Source of the DNA: an uncultured Clostridium sp.
Lineage (GTDB): Bacteria > Bacillota > Clostridia > TANB77 > CAG-465
Direction: 5' to 3'
Assembly: GCA_900553785.1 (NCBI GenBank)
Contig: USES01000006.1
Span: 1 to 50,015, forward strand
Length of the DNA: 50,015 nt
Below the pieces are notes generated by a model. It saw only the letters and a list, made by a program, of their open reading frames with translations, did not search any database and was not told the DNA's origin. Shown one piece after another: positions 1 through 7,717 of this stretch; position 1 is the first letter of the stretch, and each line of letters starts with the position of its first letter. The translations under genes and the position numbers were made by a program.

Positions 1-345
1 GATGCTGTAATGAACTTTGTATCAGATGCGACACATAACATTAAAGATTCAAGGTCTTGGGGAAATTATAGCAATTCAGAAGGAGATGCTGCAACGAATA
101 GCGGTGGTTCAAATATGAATTATGCAACAGGAAGAAACGAGGCATGGAAAGCCAAAAACATATATGACTTAGCGGGTAATGTGTTAGAATGGACAATGGA
201 GTCCGACTCTTCTAGCCACCGCATTTACCGTGGTGGCTTCTTTTTCGACGTTGGGACCATCAGTCCTGCGAGTTATCGCGACGTCAGCAGTCCTACGGAT
301 GCGGGCGTCTTCACAGGGTTCCGTGCCACACTTTACATCCAATAG
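1..345 (+). CDS. Prepilin-like/FGE-fold (C-lectin-type) surface protein, C-terminal part
   Basis: The 5' end lies outside the window; the frame is open from base 1 (Asp-Ala-Val-Met-Asn) to TAG at 343-345. The 114 visible residues match the C-termini of the complete paralogues at 6413-7555 and 13949-15232: the NFVSDxxHNI, SWGNY, NEAWKAKNIYDLAGN, EWTME, RGG and GFRATLYI blocks occur in the same order. These are hallmarks of the formylglycine-generating-enzyme/sulfatase-modifying (SUMF1-like) domain, a C-type-lectin-like fold. By analogy with the paralogues it should be a secreted or membrane-anchored ligand-binding protein with a prepilin-like N-terminus; that part is inferred. Base composition changes sharply inside the gene: the last ~140 bases are GC-rich and poor in A (see the variable-region feature). 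Confidence 0.85.
   Translation, partial: DAVMNFVSDATHNIKDSRSWGNYSNSEGDAATNSGGSNMNYATGRNEAWKAKNIYDLAGNVLEWTMESDSSSHRIYRGGFFFDVGTISPASYRDVSSPTDAGVFTGFRATLYIQ
202..345 (+). other. Candidate DGR variable region at the 3' end of the FGE-fold gene
   Basis: From codon TCC at 202 to CAA at 340, 39 of 47 codons end in C or T, and A makes up about 17% of bases (24 of 141 by hand count) compared with about a third upstream. GC in 241-340 is about 56%, against about 37% in the first 60 bases. Runs of pyrimidine-ending codons sit between fixed blocks (CGT GGT GGC; AGT TAT CGC; AGT CCT ACG; GGG TTC CGT), as expected if AAC/AAT codons of a template repeat were changed at A during mutagenic retrohoming. Known DGR targets end in this fold with a GFR-type terminus. 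No template repeat, avd or reverse transcriptase is visible here, so assignment as a DGR target is inference. Confidence 0.55.
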
Positions 346-560
346 TGAAAGACTGTGAACTGAATTTCCCAGTACTTGGGATTGAGTAGGAAAAGGAAAA
401 CAAGAGAATTTAAGAATTAAATTAGAAAGCAAAAATAGGTACGAAGTAGTAATTTTTGCGAGCATAAGCGAGCTCCTTAGCAAGTTCGAGGGATGAGCCT
501 CGAACAGCAAAGGTTTTTGCATATAATTTGTGGCAACTTACGAAAATATTACACCTTTTC
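346..560. other. Intergenic stretch with perfect hairpin
   Basis: No coding frame with a ribosome-binding site or family match is visible. At 484-505 there is a perfect 8-bp stem (GTTCGAGG / CCTCGAAC) with loop GATGAG, and just upstream two copies of GCGAGC. A weak CCCA/TGGG stem lies at about 369-381, 24 bases after the stop codon. Whether these are a terminator, or the hairpin often found just downstream of DGR variable regions, cannot be decided; the strong stem is about 140 bases beyond the stop, farther than usual for a DGR. Confidence 0.4.
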
Positions 561-589
561 TTGACAAACCGCATTTTACCGAGTATACT
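561..589 (+). promoter_or_regulatory. Sigma-A promoter of the aspS T-box transcript
   Basis: TTGACA at 561-566, a 17-base spacer, and TATACT at 584-589. This places the transcription start near 596, immediately before the T-box leader. Confidence 0.8.
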
Positions 590-596
590 ATATCTT

Positions 597-830
597 GTAT
601 TAAATGCTATGACAAAGGAAAGTAGGATATATGATACTTTAAGAGAGAGATACCTAGGCTGGGAGTATCTTAAGTTAGTATATTTGAAAGACACCTTTAG
701 AGCAGGACTGTAAAAAGCGGTCTCGTGATACTGCGTAAATGTATAAATGAGTTAAAAAAAGGGTGGCACCGCGAAAATATCTTTCGCCCCTAGTATGTAA
801 TTAGTTTGCATATTAGAGGCGAAAGTTTTT
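597..830 (+). promoter_or_regulatory. T-box leader (tRNA-Asp sensing) of aspS
   Basis: The canonical T-box sequence GGGTGGCACCGCG lies at 761-773, followed by a terminator with stem arms CTTTCGCC (781-788) and GGCGAAAG (818-825) and a TTTTT run (826-830). The likely specifier is GAC at 690-692, in the context GAAAGACACC, which is an Asp codon and agrees with the downstream aspartyl-tRNA synthetase. Established role: uncharged tRNA binds the leader, stabilises the antiterminator and turns on synthetase expression. Motif and terminator are seen directly; the specifier assignment is by position and codon match. Confidence 0.9.
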
Positions 831-861
831 AATATGTGCTGAGTTTAAAGGAGGAAGAATT

Positions 862-2652
862 ATGTCAGAGTTAATTACAGGACAAAAAAGGACAGCAAGA
901 TGTGCAGAGTTTACAAAAGATGATGTAAACAAACATGTAACTGCAATGGGTTGGGTTGCAGCTCGCCGTGATATGGGGAAAATAATATTTGTAGATTTAA
1001 GAGATAGAAGTGGAATTGTACAAATAGTTATAGACGAGAAAAATGTACCAGCAGATTTTGAAAAAGCAAGTAGAATACATAATGAGTATGTATTGTCTGT
1101 TGAGGGAACTGTTGTATTAAGAGATGCAGATAAAGTAAATACAAAAATTCCAACAGGAGAAATTGAAATTGTAGCAGATAGCATAAGAATATTATCTGAA
1201 AGTGATACGCTTCCTTTCCAAATAGAAGAATCTAATATGGTATCTGACCAGACAAGAATGAAATATAGATATCTAGATTTAAGAAGTGCACATATGCAAA
1301 GAAACTTAAAATTAAAAAGTGAAATTGCATATATTACACGTAACTTTTTCCATGATGAAGGCTTTATTGAGATAGAAACACCTATGCTTACAAAGTCTAC
1401 TCCAGAGGGAGCAAGAGACTATCTTGTACCAAGTAGAGTAAATAAAGGGTTATTTTATGCATTACCACAGTCACCACAGCTATTTAAACAAATGCTTATG
1501 GTTTCAGGTTATGATAGATATATCCAAATTGCTAGATGTTTTAGAGATGAAGATTTAAGAGCAGACAGACAACCAGAGTTTACACAAATAGATATGGAGT
1601 TATCTTTTATTGATGAGGACCAAATTATAGACATAAATGAAAGATATTTAAAGAAAGTATTTAAAGAAATTAAAGGAATAGATATAGATATACCATTCAT
1701 GAGAATGCCATATAGTGAAGCAATGTCTCGTTTTGGTAGTGATAAGCCAGATTTAAGATTTGGCATGGAGCTTACAGATATGTCAGATATATTTGAAGGA
1801 TGCGAATTCAAAGTATTTGCTGATGCGATTAAAAATGGAGGAAGTGTAAGAACAATCACTGTTCCAGGAGCAGCAGGATATACTAGAAAGCAAGTAGATG
1901 AGTTAATTGATTTTGTTAAGATATACAAAGCTAAAGGATTAGCTTCATTTGCTATTGAAAATGGTGAGTATAAATCTAATATATTAAGATTTATGACAGA
2001 AGAACAAATTGCTAAAGTAATAGAAAGAGCAAATGCACATGAGGGAGATCTTGTACTATTTGTTGCAGATAAAAATGATGTTGTATTTGCAGCGCTAGGA
2101 GCTTTAAGATGTGAAATGGCACGTCGTATGAACATGATACCAAAAGATGTATATAAATTCTTATGGGTAGTAGATTTCCCAATGTTCGAATATGATGAAG
2201 AAGAAAAACGTTTTAAAGCAGTTCACCATCCATTTACTGCACCAAAAGATGAAGATTTAAGCTTTATGGAAGAGCGTCCTCAAGATGTTAGAGCTAAAGC
2301 ATATGATATAGTATTAAATGGAACAGAACTTGGCGGAGGAAGTATTAGAATTCACTCTAAAGACGTTCAACAACGTGTGTTTAAACTTATTGGATTATCT
2401 GATGAAGAAGCAAATACTAAATTCGGATATTTATTAAATGCATTTAAATATGGTGTTCCACCTCATGGTGGTTTGGCTTATGGTTTTGATAGGCTAATAA
2501 TGTTAATGTTAGGCTTGGATTCAATTAGAGATACAATAGCATTCCCTAAGGATAAAAATGCAACATGTCCTATGACAGAAGCTCCAAATGTAGTAGATGA
2601 AAAACAGCTTAAAGAGCTTGGAATAAAAATAGATATACAAACGGAGGAGTAG
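862..2652 (+). CDS. aspS: Aspartyl-tRNA synthetase
   Basis: Class II aminoacyl-tRNA synthetase that charges tRNA-Asp. At 596 residues it has the usual bacterial length. The N-terminal OB-fold anticodon domain (about 1-110) is followed by the catalytic core: LPQSPQLFKQ near residue 203, class II motif 2 FRDEDLRADR near 226 with QPEFTQID after it, and motif 3 GLAYGFDRL near 537. A GAD insertion domain typical of bacterial AspRS lies between about 280 and 410. The ATG follows AAAGGAGG. It is controlled by the T-box leader upstream. Its last codons (ACGGAGGAGTAG) contain the ribosome-binding site of gpsA, so the two are translationally linked. No in-frame CGG occurs. Confidence 0.98.
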   Translation: MSELITGQKRTARCAEFTKDDVNKHVTAMGWVAARRDMGKIIFVDLRDRSGIVQIVIDEKNVPADFEKASRIHNEYVLSVEGTVVLRDADKVNTKIPTGEIEIVADSIRILSESDTLPFQIEESNMVSDQTRMKYRYLDLRSAHMQRNLKLKSEIAYITRNFFHDEGFIEIETPMLTKSTPEGARDYLVPSRVNKGLFYALPQSPQLFKQMLMVSGYDRYIQIARCFRDEDLRADRQPEFTQIDMELSFIDEDQIIDINERYLKKVFKEIKGIDIDIPFMRMPYSEAMSRFGSDKPDLRFGMELTDMSDIFEGCEFKVFADAIKNGGSVRTITVPGAAGYTRKQVDELIDFVKIYKAKGLASFAIENGEYKSNILRFMTEEQIAKVIERANAHEGDLVLFVADKNDVVFAALGALRCEMARRMNMIPKDVYKFLWVVDFPMFEYDEEEKRFKAVHHPFTAPKDEDLSFMEERPQDVRAKAYDIVLNGTELGGGSIRIHSKDVQQRVFKLIGLSDEEANTKFGYLLNAFKYGVPPHGGLAYGFDRLIMLMLGLDSIRDTIAFPKDKNATCPMTEAPNVVDEKQLKELGIKIDIQTEE

Positions 2653-2657
2653 TTATA

Positions 2658-3609
2658 TTGACAATAGGAATTATTGGCTCTGGTGCTATGGGTATTGCGT
2701 TTGCAAATACTCTATGCTCCAAAGCAGATATTTTAATGTGGACTAAGTTTGAAGAAGAAAAAGAAAGAATATGTAGTACCAGAGAAAATAGCACTTTTTT
2801 ACCTGGTATAACACTTTCAGATAATATAGCAGTTACAACAGATATTTCACTGCTTAAAAATACTGATATAATAGTTCTGGCTGTGCCTTTTGTGGCTATA
2901 AGAGACGTAATGGATAAGAAAAACATGTGGTATAATAATCAAATTGTTATAAGCGTGATAAAGGGTGTGGAAGACAAAAGTTTTAAAACTACTACGCAAA
3001 TATTAAGCGAGTATATAAATTTGGAACATGTTTGTGTAGTATCTGGTCCATCATTTGCTGTTGAAATTGCAAAATGTCATCCAATTCATTTGATGCTAGC
3101 ATCCAAAAATAAGGACTTAATGTGTGATGTAAGTTCTCTATTTAAAGGAACTTGTATAAGATTACATGAAACAGATGATATGACAGGAGTAGAGCTTTGT
3201 GGTGCGATAAAAAATGCTATAGCAATTGGTGCTGGTATGCTTCATGGACTAAATGAAGCGGATTCTACTAAAGCTGCTTATCTTGCTACTCGGTGAAAAG
3301 GAAATGTCATATATATTAGAAAAGTTTGGTCATAACCCTAAAACTGCATATTCATATGCAGGAATTGGAGACTTAATACTTACATGTACAAGTGGTAAAA
3401 GTAGAAACTTTACATTTGGTAAACTTATAGGAGAAGGAAAGACAACAGAAGAAGCGTTTGATATAATAGGGGCAAAGACTGTTGAAGGGTATAAAATAAT
3501 TAGAGCGCTTCATCACTATGTAAATAAAGATAATTGTAATTCTAAATTACTAAATAACTTATATGAGATTGTACATTTAGGAAAGAGTGCAACTGAAATT
3601 GTAATGTAA
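2658..3609 (+). CDS. gpsA: Glycerol-3-phosphate dehydrogenase [NAD(P)+], needs +1 frameshift at CGG
   Basis: Reduces dihydroxyacetone phosphate to sn-glycerol-3-phosphate for phospholipid synthesis. It starts at TTG 2658, with a GGAGG in the end of aspS. The Rossmann motif GSGAMGIAFA is at residues 7-16; GPSFAVEIA lies near 132 and CGAIKNAIAIGAG near 181. In the zero frame it stops at TGA 3294-3296, directly after CGG at 3291-3293. Skipping C3291 gives ...TKAAYLAT-GEKEMSY..., in register with the conserved TRG-LAEM region of GpsA, and the frame continues through AGIGDLILTCTSGKSRN to TAA at 3607-3609. The joined product is 316 residues, close to family length. Because the gene is usually essential and otherwise intact, recoding or a sequencing error is likelier than pseudogenisation. 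Confidence 0.9.
3291..3294 (+). other. Putative +1 recoding site CGGT in gpsA
   Basis: The zero-frame codons are ACT CGG TGA. Reading ACT, skipping C, then GGT GAA AAG restores GpsA. The new Gly aligns with the conserved Gly of the TRG motif and no residue is gained or lost. No Shine-Dalgarno-like stimulator is visible just upstream. Confidence 0.65.
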
Positions 3610-3630
3610 GATACAATGTTAATAATTAGA

Positions 3631-3664
3631 GTGTAGATGATGTAAAAATCATTTACACTTTTTA
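3631..3664 (+). terminator. Rho-independent terminator after gpsA
   Basis: An 11-bp stem (GTGTAGATGAT at 3631-3641 with ATCATTTACAC at 3648-3658, one G-T pair) is followed by a T-rich tract. Confidence 0.8.
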
Positions 3665-3694
3665 TATATTTTGGCTATTTTATACAAGAAAGAC

Positions 3695-3723
3695 TTGCAA
3701 TTTTGCGCTAAACACGATATAAG
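3695..3723 (+). promoter_or_regulatory. Probable promoter of the small membrane protein gene
   Basis: TTGCAA at 3695-3700, a 17-base spacer, TATAAG at 3718-3723, giving a ~120-base leader before the ATG at 3848. The leader contains a small GAGGGG/CCCTC stem near 3770-3785. Confidence 0.5.
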
Positions 3724-3847
3724 TATATACGAGTGAAGAACGATATTATTTAATTTTTTCACTAATTAGTGAGAGGGGTTCCCTCAGAATTTTTGCTTTT
3801 ATATAAATATTGTCATAAACAACAAAAGCATTTGAGGAGGGAGAAAA

Positions 3848-4135
3848 ATGGTAAGTCTTTTTTTCGTTATCTTTTTGGTGCTAACGGTAATCCTTGTCTT
3901 AAAGAGTATGAAAGAGTCTAGGATTGAAGAGGGAACATGGGAAAGATTTCGGTTTTACTACACTTTATCAGTGATTCTTGGAATAGTTACAGCTATTTTC
4001 TTTATTTGGACTTTTATACTTATTAGTACTTTAGAAGCAAAACGTGCTACTGATAACGAAATTCCAATGTATGAAGAAAGATGCGTGACTACCGAAGAAA
4101 GAATTGATACTGGTGAAAAGTTGCCTGAAGTTTGA
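3848..4135 (+). CDS. Small two-helix membrane protein of unknown function
   Basis: Not recognised. The 95-residue ORF starts at ATG after a strong GGAGGGAG. It has hydrophobic segments at about 2-18 and 39-62 and an acidic, charged tail, so a small inner-membrane protein with two transmembrane helices is plausible. Codon choice is less A/T-ending than in neighbouring genes (ATC, GTC, TTC, ACC recur), which may indicate transfer. It holds the only in-frame CGG (3950-3952, codon 35) I found that is not at an obvious gene break. If CGG forces a +1 shift here, translation would end after 41 residues at a TGA, leaving only the first helix. Either this CGG is read as Arg, the short form is the product, or the ORF is not a gene. 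Confidence 0.5.
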   Translation: MVSLFFVIFLVLTVILVLKSMKESRIEEGTWERFRFYYTLSVILGIVTAIFFIWTFILISTLEAKRATDNEIPMYEERCVTTEERIDTGEKLPEV

Positions 4136-4198
4136 ATAAAGCCTGTATACTGAAAAAATGAATATAAGCTAAGCCTATACTTTATTAGTTAACGAGGA

Positions 4199-4227
4199 AA
4201 AACCGTCGGATAAACCCGACGGTTTTT
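4199..4227. terminator. Bidirectional terminator
   Basis: AACCGTCGG (4201-4209) pairs with CCGACGGTT (4216-4224), with A-rich left and T-rich right flanks. It lies between the + strand small membrane gene and the - strand asnB, so it can serve both. Confidence 0.85.
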
Positions 4228-4228
4228 A

Positions 4229-6074
4229 TCATATTTCTAGTTCAATGTTATATTCTTTAAGCCACATGTTAATTTGTATAAGATAAGCTAACGTTTGAGG
4301 GTATGTCATAAGTTGCCCAAACCAATTTTCTTTTAAGTTTTTACCATGTGTATTTAACATTTCAAATAGATATTTTACATCAATTATTTGTAATACAGGA
4401 GCAGTAGAACTTGTAATTATTCTTTTAATTTCGTTTTCTAAAAGTTCTAAATATTCTGGGTCATAAGTTTTAGGAAATGGAGATTTTTTTCTATGCACTA
4501 TTTCATCTGGTACATCTTTTTCAAAAGCTTTTCTAAGTAAATATTTTTCAACTGGAATGTTGTTACCTTCCACCAATCCAAGTTTAAATTTATATGATAG
4601 ATTATATACGTATTCAAATAATTTTCTATCTGCAAAAGGAACTCTTACTTCTAAACCACTTAACATGGACATCCTGTCAGTTCTTTCTACTAGAGTATTC
4701 ATAAACCATTTAGTAGTTAGATAACAAGTTCTTCTAAATACATTTTCATCAGGGTTGCTACTATTGTATACCACATTTGTAATTGTATCGTTATATGCTC
4801 GTAGTATATAATTTTTTAGTTCTGACGTTGAAACTATGTCTTTTCTTAATATATTACTACGAATATCAAAAGAGCGGGCCCATGGAAAAGCTACTGAATG
4901 TAAAAGATTTTCTTTGTAGTACCAAGGATATCCACCCAATATTTCATCAGAACATTCTCCAGATATACAAACTTTAAAACCTTCTTTTGCTATCTTTTTA
5001 CAAAATACAAGCATTGAAGAATCTATATCTGCCATACCTGGCATATCTCTTGCAATCATTGCATCCTTTAATGAATCAAATAAATCATGATTATTAAAGT
5101 AAACATTTACGTGATTTGTATGTAATTTATCTACCATTACTTTTACATAGTCACTATCTTTAGTTGGTTGGTAATCATTAGAATTGAAATCTTTATCATT
5201 TCCTTCAAAGTTTATTGAAAATGTAGTAAGGTCTGGGATTTCACGCCTCGCAAGGGTGGTAAGTACACTAGAATCCAGTCCTCCAGATAACATGGTACAT
5301 ACTGGTGTGTCAGATACAAGTTGTCTTTTAAGTGATGAAGATACAATTTCTTTTACTTTTGAAATAGATTCCTCTATTGTGTCATTTATTCGATTGGTTT
5401 CTAAATCCCAGTATTTTATGCAAGTCAAATCTTCACCAGAGAATATACCATAATGTCCAGGTAATATTTCAAATATATTTTTAAAGAAAGTTTTACCAGG
5501 TGTATGTGCAGGCCCAAGTCCAAATATTTCGCATAATTCATTTTTGCCTACTTTAGCTTTTATACTTGGATGTTTAAGGAGTGATTTTATTTCTGATGCA
5601 AAACAAAATTCACCGATTATTTAGTGTATAAAACAGTGGCTTTATGCCTAATGGGTCACGAGCTAAAAATATTTCTTTTTTATTTTCGTTTAATATAGCA
5701 AAAGCAAATATGCCATCAAGCATATTTAAAGCCTCTTCTCCAAAAAGAATGTAAGATGCAAGTACAATTTCTGTATCTGATTTAGTTTTTAATTCATAAC
5801 CTTTTTTATTTAGTTTTTCTTCTATTTCAGGTGTGTTATATATTTCTCCGTTGTATACAATAGTGTATTTTTTCTTATTGTACTCAATAGTCATGGGTTG
5901 GGCGCCACCTTCGATATCTCTTATAGCAAGTCTTGTATGTCCTAAAGCTACGTTAGAGTGAACATAAATTCCTTTATTGTCTGGCCCACGTGGAGTAAGC
6001 ATTTCTACCATAGAATTTATTGTATTATTATTTTTTATTTTTTCTTTTGAAACATATCCACAAATTCCGCACAT
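4229..6074 (-). CDS. asnB: Asparagine synthase (glutamine-hydrolysing), needs +1 frameshift at CGG
   Basis: Converts aspartate, glutamine and ATP to asparagine. The start is ATG at 6074, giving MCGICGY so that Cys2 becomes the N-terminal nucleophile; GGAGG lies just upstream. The class II glutaminase domain carries RGPDNKG, YNGEIYN and ARDPLGIKPLFY. The synthetase domain carries the pyrophosphate-binding SGGLDSS and VRVPFADR. The zero frame stops at TGA (5612-5610) directly after CGG (5615-5613). Skipping the C gives LNN-GEFCFASEIKS and an open frame to 4229, 614 residues in total, normal for AsnB. Between ARDP and SEIK the length equals that in the second asnB at 25694. A divergent paralogue of that gene. 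Confidence 0.9.
5612..5615 (-). other. Putative +1 recoding site CGGT in asnB
   Basis: On the - strand the zero frame reads AAT AAT CGG TGA; skipping the C gives AAT AAT GGT GAA TTT (Asn-Asn-Gly-Glu-Phe). The spacing to SEIKS equals that of the intact paralogue. Same CGG-TGA arrangement as in gpsA. Confidence 0.65.
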
Positions 6075-6172
6075 CAATACCTCCAAAATTATTACAGAAC
6101 ATATATATTACTAGTTTGAATAAAATATTCATCTTTGTATTTAAAGTAAGTTAAATTTTTTTATCTGAAATA

Positions 6173-6201
6173 TTGCAAATTGTAAAGAAATGGTATAGAA
6201 T
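6173..6201 (+). promoter_or_regulatory. Conserved promoter of a prepilin-FGE leader transcript
   Basis: TTGCAA at 6173-6178, a 17-base spacer, TAGAAT at 6196-6201. The same -35, spacer bases (GTAAA then ATGGT) and -10 recur at 13725-13753 upstream of the third prepilin-FGE gene, and in similar form at 49929-49957 near the window end. Conservation of the spacer suggests a dedicated regulator or sigma factor in addition to ordinary promoter contacts. Confidence 0.7.
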
Positions 6202-6225
6202 CTTGGAAGATAAAGGAGAGAACAA

Positions 6226-6282
6226 ATGAAACCGATGGAAAATAATGTAAATGGGGGGGGGGCAAAAAAACCTTCTAAATAG
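6226..6282 (+). CDS. 18-residue leader peptide with poly-Gly codons in a G run
   Basis: ATG at 6226 follows a good AAAGGAGAG (6212-6220). The peptide reads Met-Lys-Pro-Met-Glu-Asn-Asn-Val-Asn-Gly-Gly-Gly-Ala, then Lys-Lys-Pro-Ser-Lys and TAG at 6280-6282. A second copy begins at 49983 and keeps the Met-x-x-Met-x-Asn-Asn-Val-Asn-Gly-Gly pattern, so the ORF itself appears conserved. It precedes a terminator-like hairpin and the prepilin-FGE gene. Function unknown; a regulatory leader peptide is the simplest reading. Its frame depends on the length of the G run at 6253-6262. Confidence 0.55.
   Translation: MKPMENNVNGGGAKKPSK
6253..6262 (+). repeat. Homopolymeric run of ten G
   Basis: Ten consecutive G in an AT-rich genome, inside the leader ORF. 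Such runs change length by slipped-strand mispairing and are classic phase-variation switches. With 10 G the ORF ends at 6282, before the hairpin. With 9 G the frame stays open into the 3' arm of the hairpin and stops at the TAG at 6347-6349. With 11 G it ends at the TAA at 6276-6278. Confidence 0.85.
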
Positions 6283-6306
6283 TTATTTTCAAGACCAAAT
6301 AAGATT

Positions 6307-6356
6307 GGCCTATGCTTTGCATACGTTAAAGTGCGTGTGTAAATCATAGGCCTTTT
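6307..6356 (+). terminator. Terminator-like hairpin between leader ORF and prepilin-FGE gene
   Basis: GGCCTATG (6307-6314) pairs with CATAGGCC (6345-6352), with further imperfect pairing inside and TTTT after it. It lies 24 bases beyond the leader ORF stop and 57 bases before the gene start, the arrangement of an attenuator. Confidence 0.65.
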
Positions 6357-6412
6357 CGCATGCATTTGTTTTGCAACCTTTATTTAAAAAGAAAGAGGAG
6401 GAATATGAAAAA

Positions 6413-7555
6413 ATGAAAAAGAAAAATGCAATATCGCTTATTGTACTTGTAATAACAATAATTGTAATGGCAATACTAGCTGCAACAGTAATTATTACAT
6501 TGTCTAATACAAATATAATAAGTCAAGCAAATGATGCTGTGAAAAAGACAGAAGCACAGCAAGTAGAAGAGATGAAAGCTCTTATGTTAGCAGATGGAAT
6601 GCTTGGAAAAAATCCAGAGTCACAAACAATAGGAGATACAACACTTGAATGGGATGATACTAAAAAAGAAATAATAGAAAAGAGAAATGGACAATTAGTA
6701 AAAGAAGGAGTAATCATTCCAACAGACTTTTATTATGTAGGTGGAACAAAAGATACAGGAGTAGTAATATCTGATGATGTTACAGATGAAAATAAAGGTG
6801 TAGATTATACATGTGTTGGGAACCAATTTGTATGGGTACCAGTAGATGATTTTTCTAAGTTTGTAAGAGGAACAGCAGAAGAAACATCAACAGGTTCTGG
6901 CATATATAAAATGACAGGAACATTAGATACAAAATATGTAGAACCAAGTGCAGAAGCGGATGAGTGGGAGAATGCTGAGTATAATGCAATGATGCAGTCA
7001 GTTCAAAAATACAGTGGTTTTTATATATCACGTTTTGAAGCAGGTAAGGAGAACAACAACGTAGTAAGTAAAAAAAATGTAACTGTATGGAGTGTGTATG
7101 GTGTTTCAGAGCTCGCAGCTAATGGAATAGTATATCTATCACAAAATATGTATAAAAACAGTTCGTCAGTAGTGTCCACATTGTGTTATGGAGTACAGTG
7201 GGATGCCGCATTGAATTTTGTATCTGATGCAGAGCATAATATAGTAGATTCAAGGTCATGGGGAAATTATGATGATTCCACGGGGAATGCATCAATAAAT
7301 AGCGGAAAGTCAAATATGAATTATACTTCAGGTAGGAATGAGGCATGGAAAGCCAGAAATATATACGATTTAGCCGGCAATATGGAGGAATGGACTATGG
7401 AGAACGAATATTTAACATTTGCAGAATCTTATTCGCGTTTATTGCGTGGTGGCGCTTGTGATGTACCTGGCAGAGAAGGTGCTTTATATCGTAATGCCGA
7501 TGGACCTTATGCTTCAGATTATTTTGGATTCCGTCCAGCACTATATATTAAATAA
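6413..7555 (+). CDS. Prepilin-like protein with C-terminal FGE/C-lectin-fold domain
   Basis: A 380-residue protein. The start is ATG 6413 after AAAGAGGAGG; an earlier ATG at 6405 opens only three codons. The N-terminus is short and basic (MKKKNA), then a ~25-residue hydrophobic stretch (ISLIVLVITIIVMAILAAT) like the prepilin/pseudopilin class seen in clostridia, then a charged helix. From about residue 90 the chain resembles the FGE/SUMF1 fold: FYYVGGTKDTG, NQFVWVPVDDFSKFVRG, GFYISRFEAG, then the C-terminal NFVSD, SWGNY, NEAWKARNIYDLAGN, EWTME, RGG and GFRPALYIK. Probably exported and displayed on the surface as a variable binding protein. It is one of three paralogues here. Catalytic formylglycine synthesis is not implied. 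Confidence 0.8.
   Translation: MKKKNAISLIVLVITIIVMAILAATVIITLSNTNIISQANDAVKKTEAQQVEEMKALMLADGMLGKNPESQTIGDTTLEWDDTKKEIIEKRNGQLVKEGVIIPTDFYYVGGTKDTGVVISDDVTDENKGVDYTCVGNQFVWVPVDDFSKFVRGTAEETSTGSGIYKMTGTLDTKYVEPSAEADEWENAEYNAMMQSVQKYSGFYISRFEAGKENNNVVSKKNVTVWSVYGVSELAANGIVYLSQNMYKNSSSVVSTLCYGVQWDAALNFVSDAEHNIVDSRSWGNYDDSTGNASINSGKSNMNYTSGRNEAWKARNIYDLAGNMEEWTMENEYLTFAESYSRLLRGGACDVPGREGALYRNADGPYASDYFGFRPALYIK
7435..7555 (+). other. Second candidate DGR-type variable C-terminus
   Basis: Between the RGG block and GFR, A falls to about 20% of bases (7441-7540) and GC rises to about 45-50%, in contrast with the rest of the gene. This is the same region that looks diversified in the copy at 202-345, but here several codons end in A, so the signal is weaker. 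The third paralogue (15100-15230) shows no A depletion. Confidence 0.35.
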
Positions 7556-7574
7556 ACAAGTATAAATTTAATTG

Positions 7575-7622
7575 AACTGGTTTAAACTTATTAAAAAGCT
7601 AAATAAGTTGGCCAGTTTTTTT
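7575..7622 (+). terminator. Terminator after prepilin-FGE gene
   Basis: Outer stem AACTGG (7575-7580) / CCAGTT (7612-7617), inner stem AACTTATT / AATAAGTT, then a run of T. Confidence 0.8.
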
Positions 7623-7717
7623 GTCACTATACTATTCATTTTGCTATCTTTTTCTTTGTTTTACTTGAAAAATCTTCATTTTATTGATAATATAATAGTG
7701 AAATAAGGGGAAGAATA

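Noticed and set aside
346..860. DGR accessory genes (avd, template repeat, reverse transcriptase) after the first FGE gene
   Set aside because: No suitable ORF or near-repeat of 202-345 is present; the segment is the promoter and T-box of aspS.
3291..3296. prfB-type programmed frameshift (CTT TGA C with upstream Shine-Dalgarno)
   Set aside because: No slippery CTT and no upstream Shine-Dalgarno; two of four sites have no stop after the shift point.
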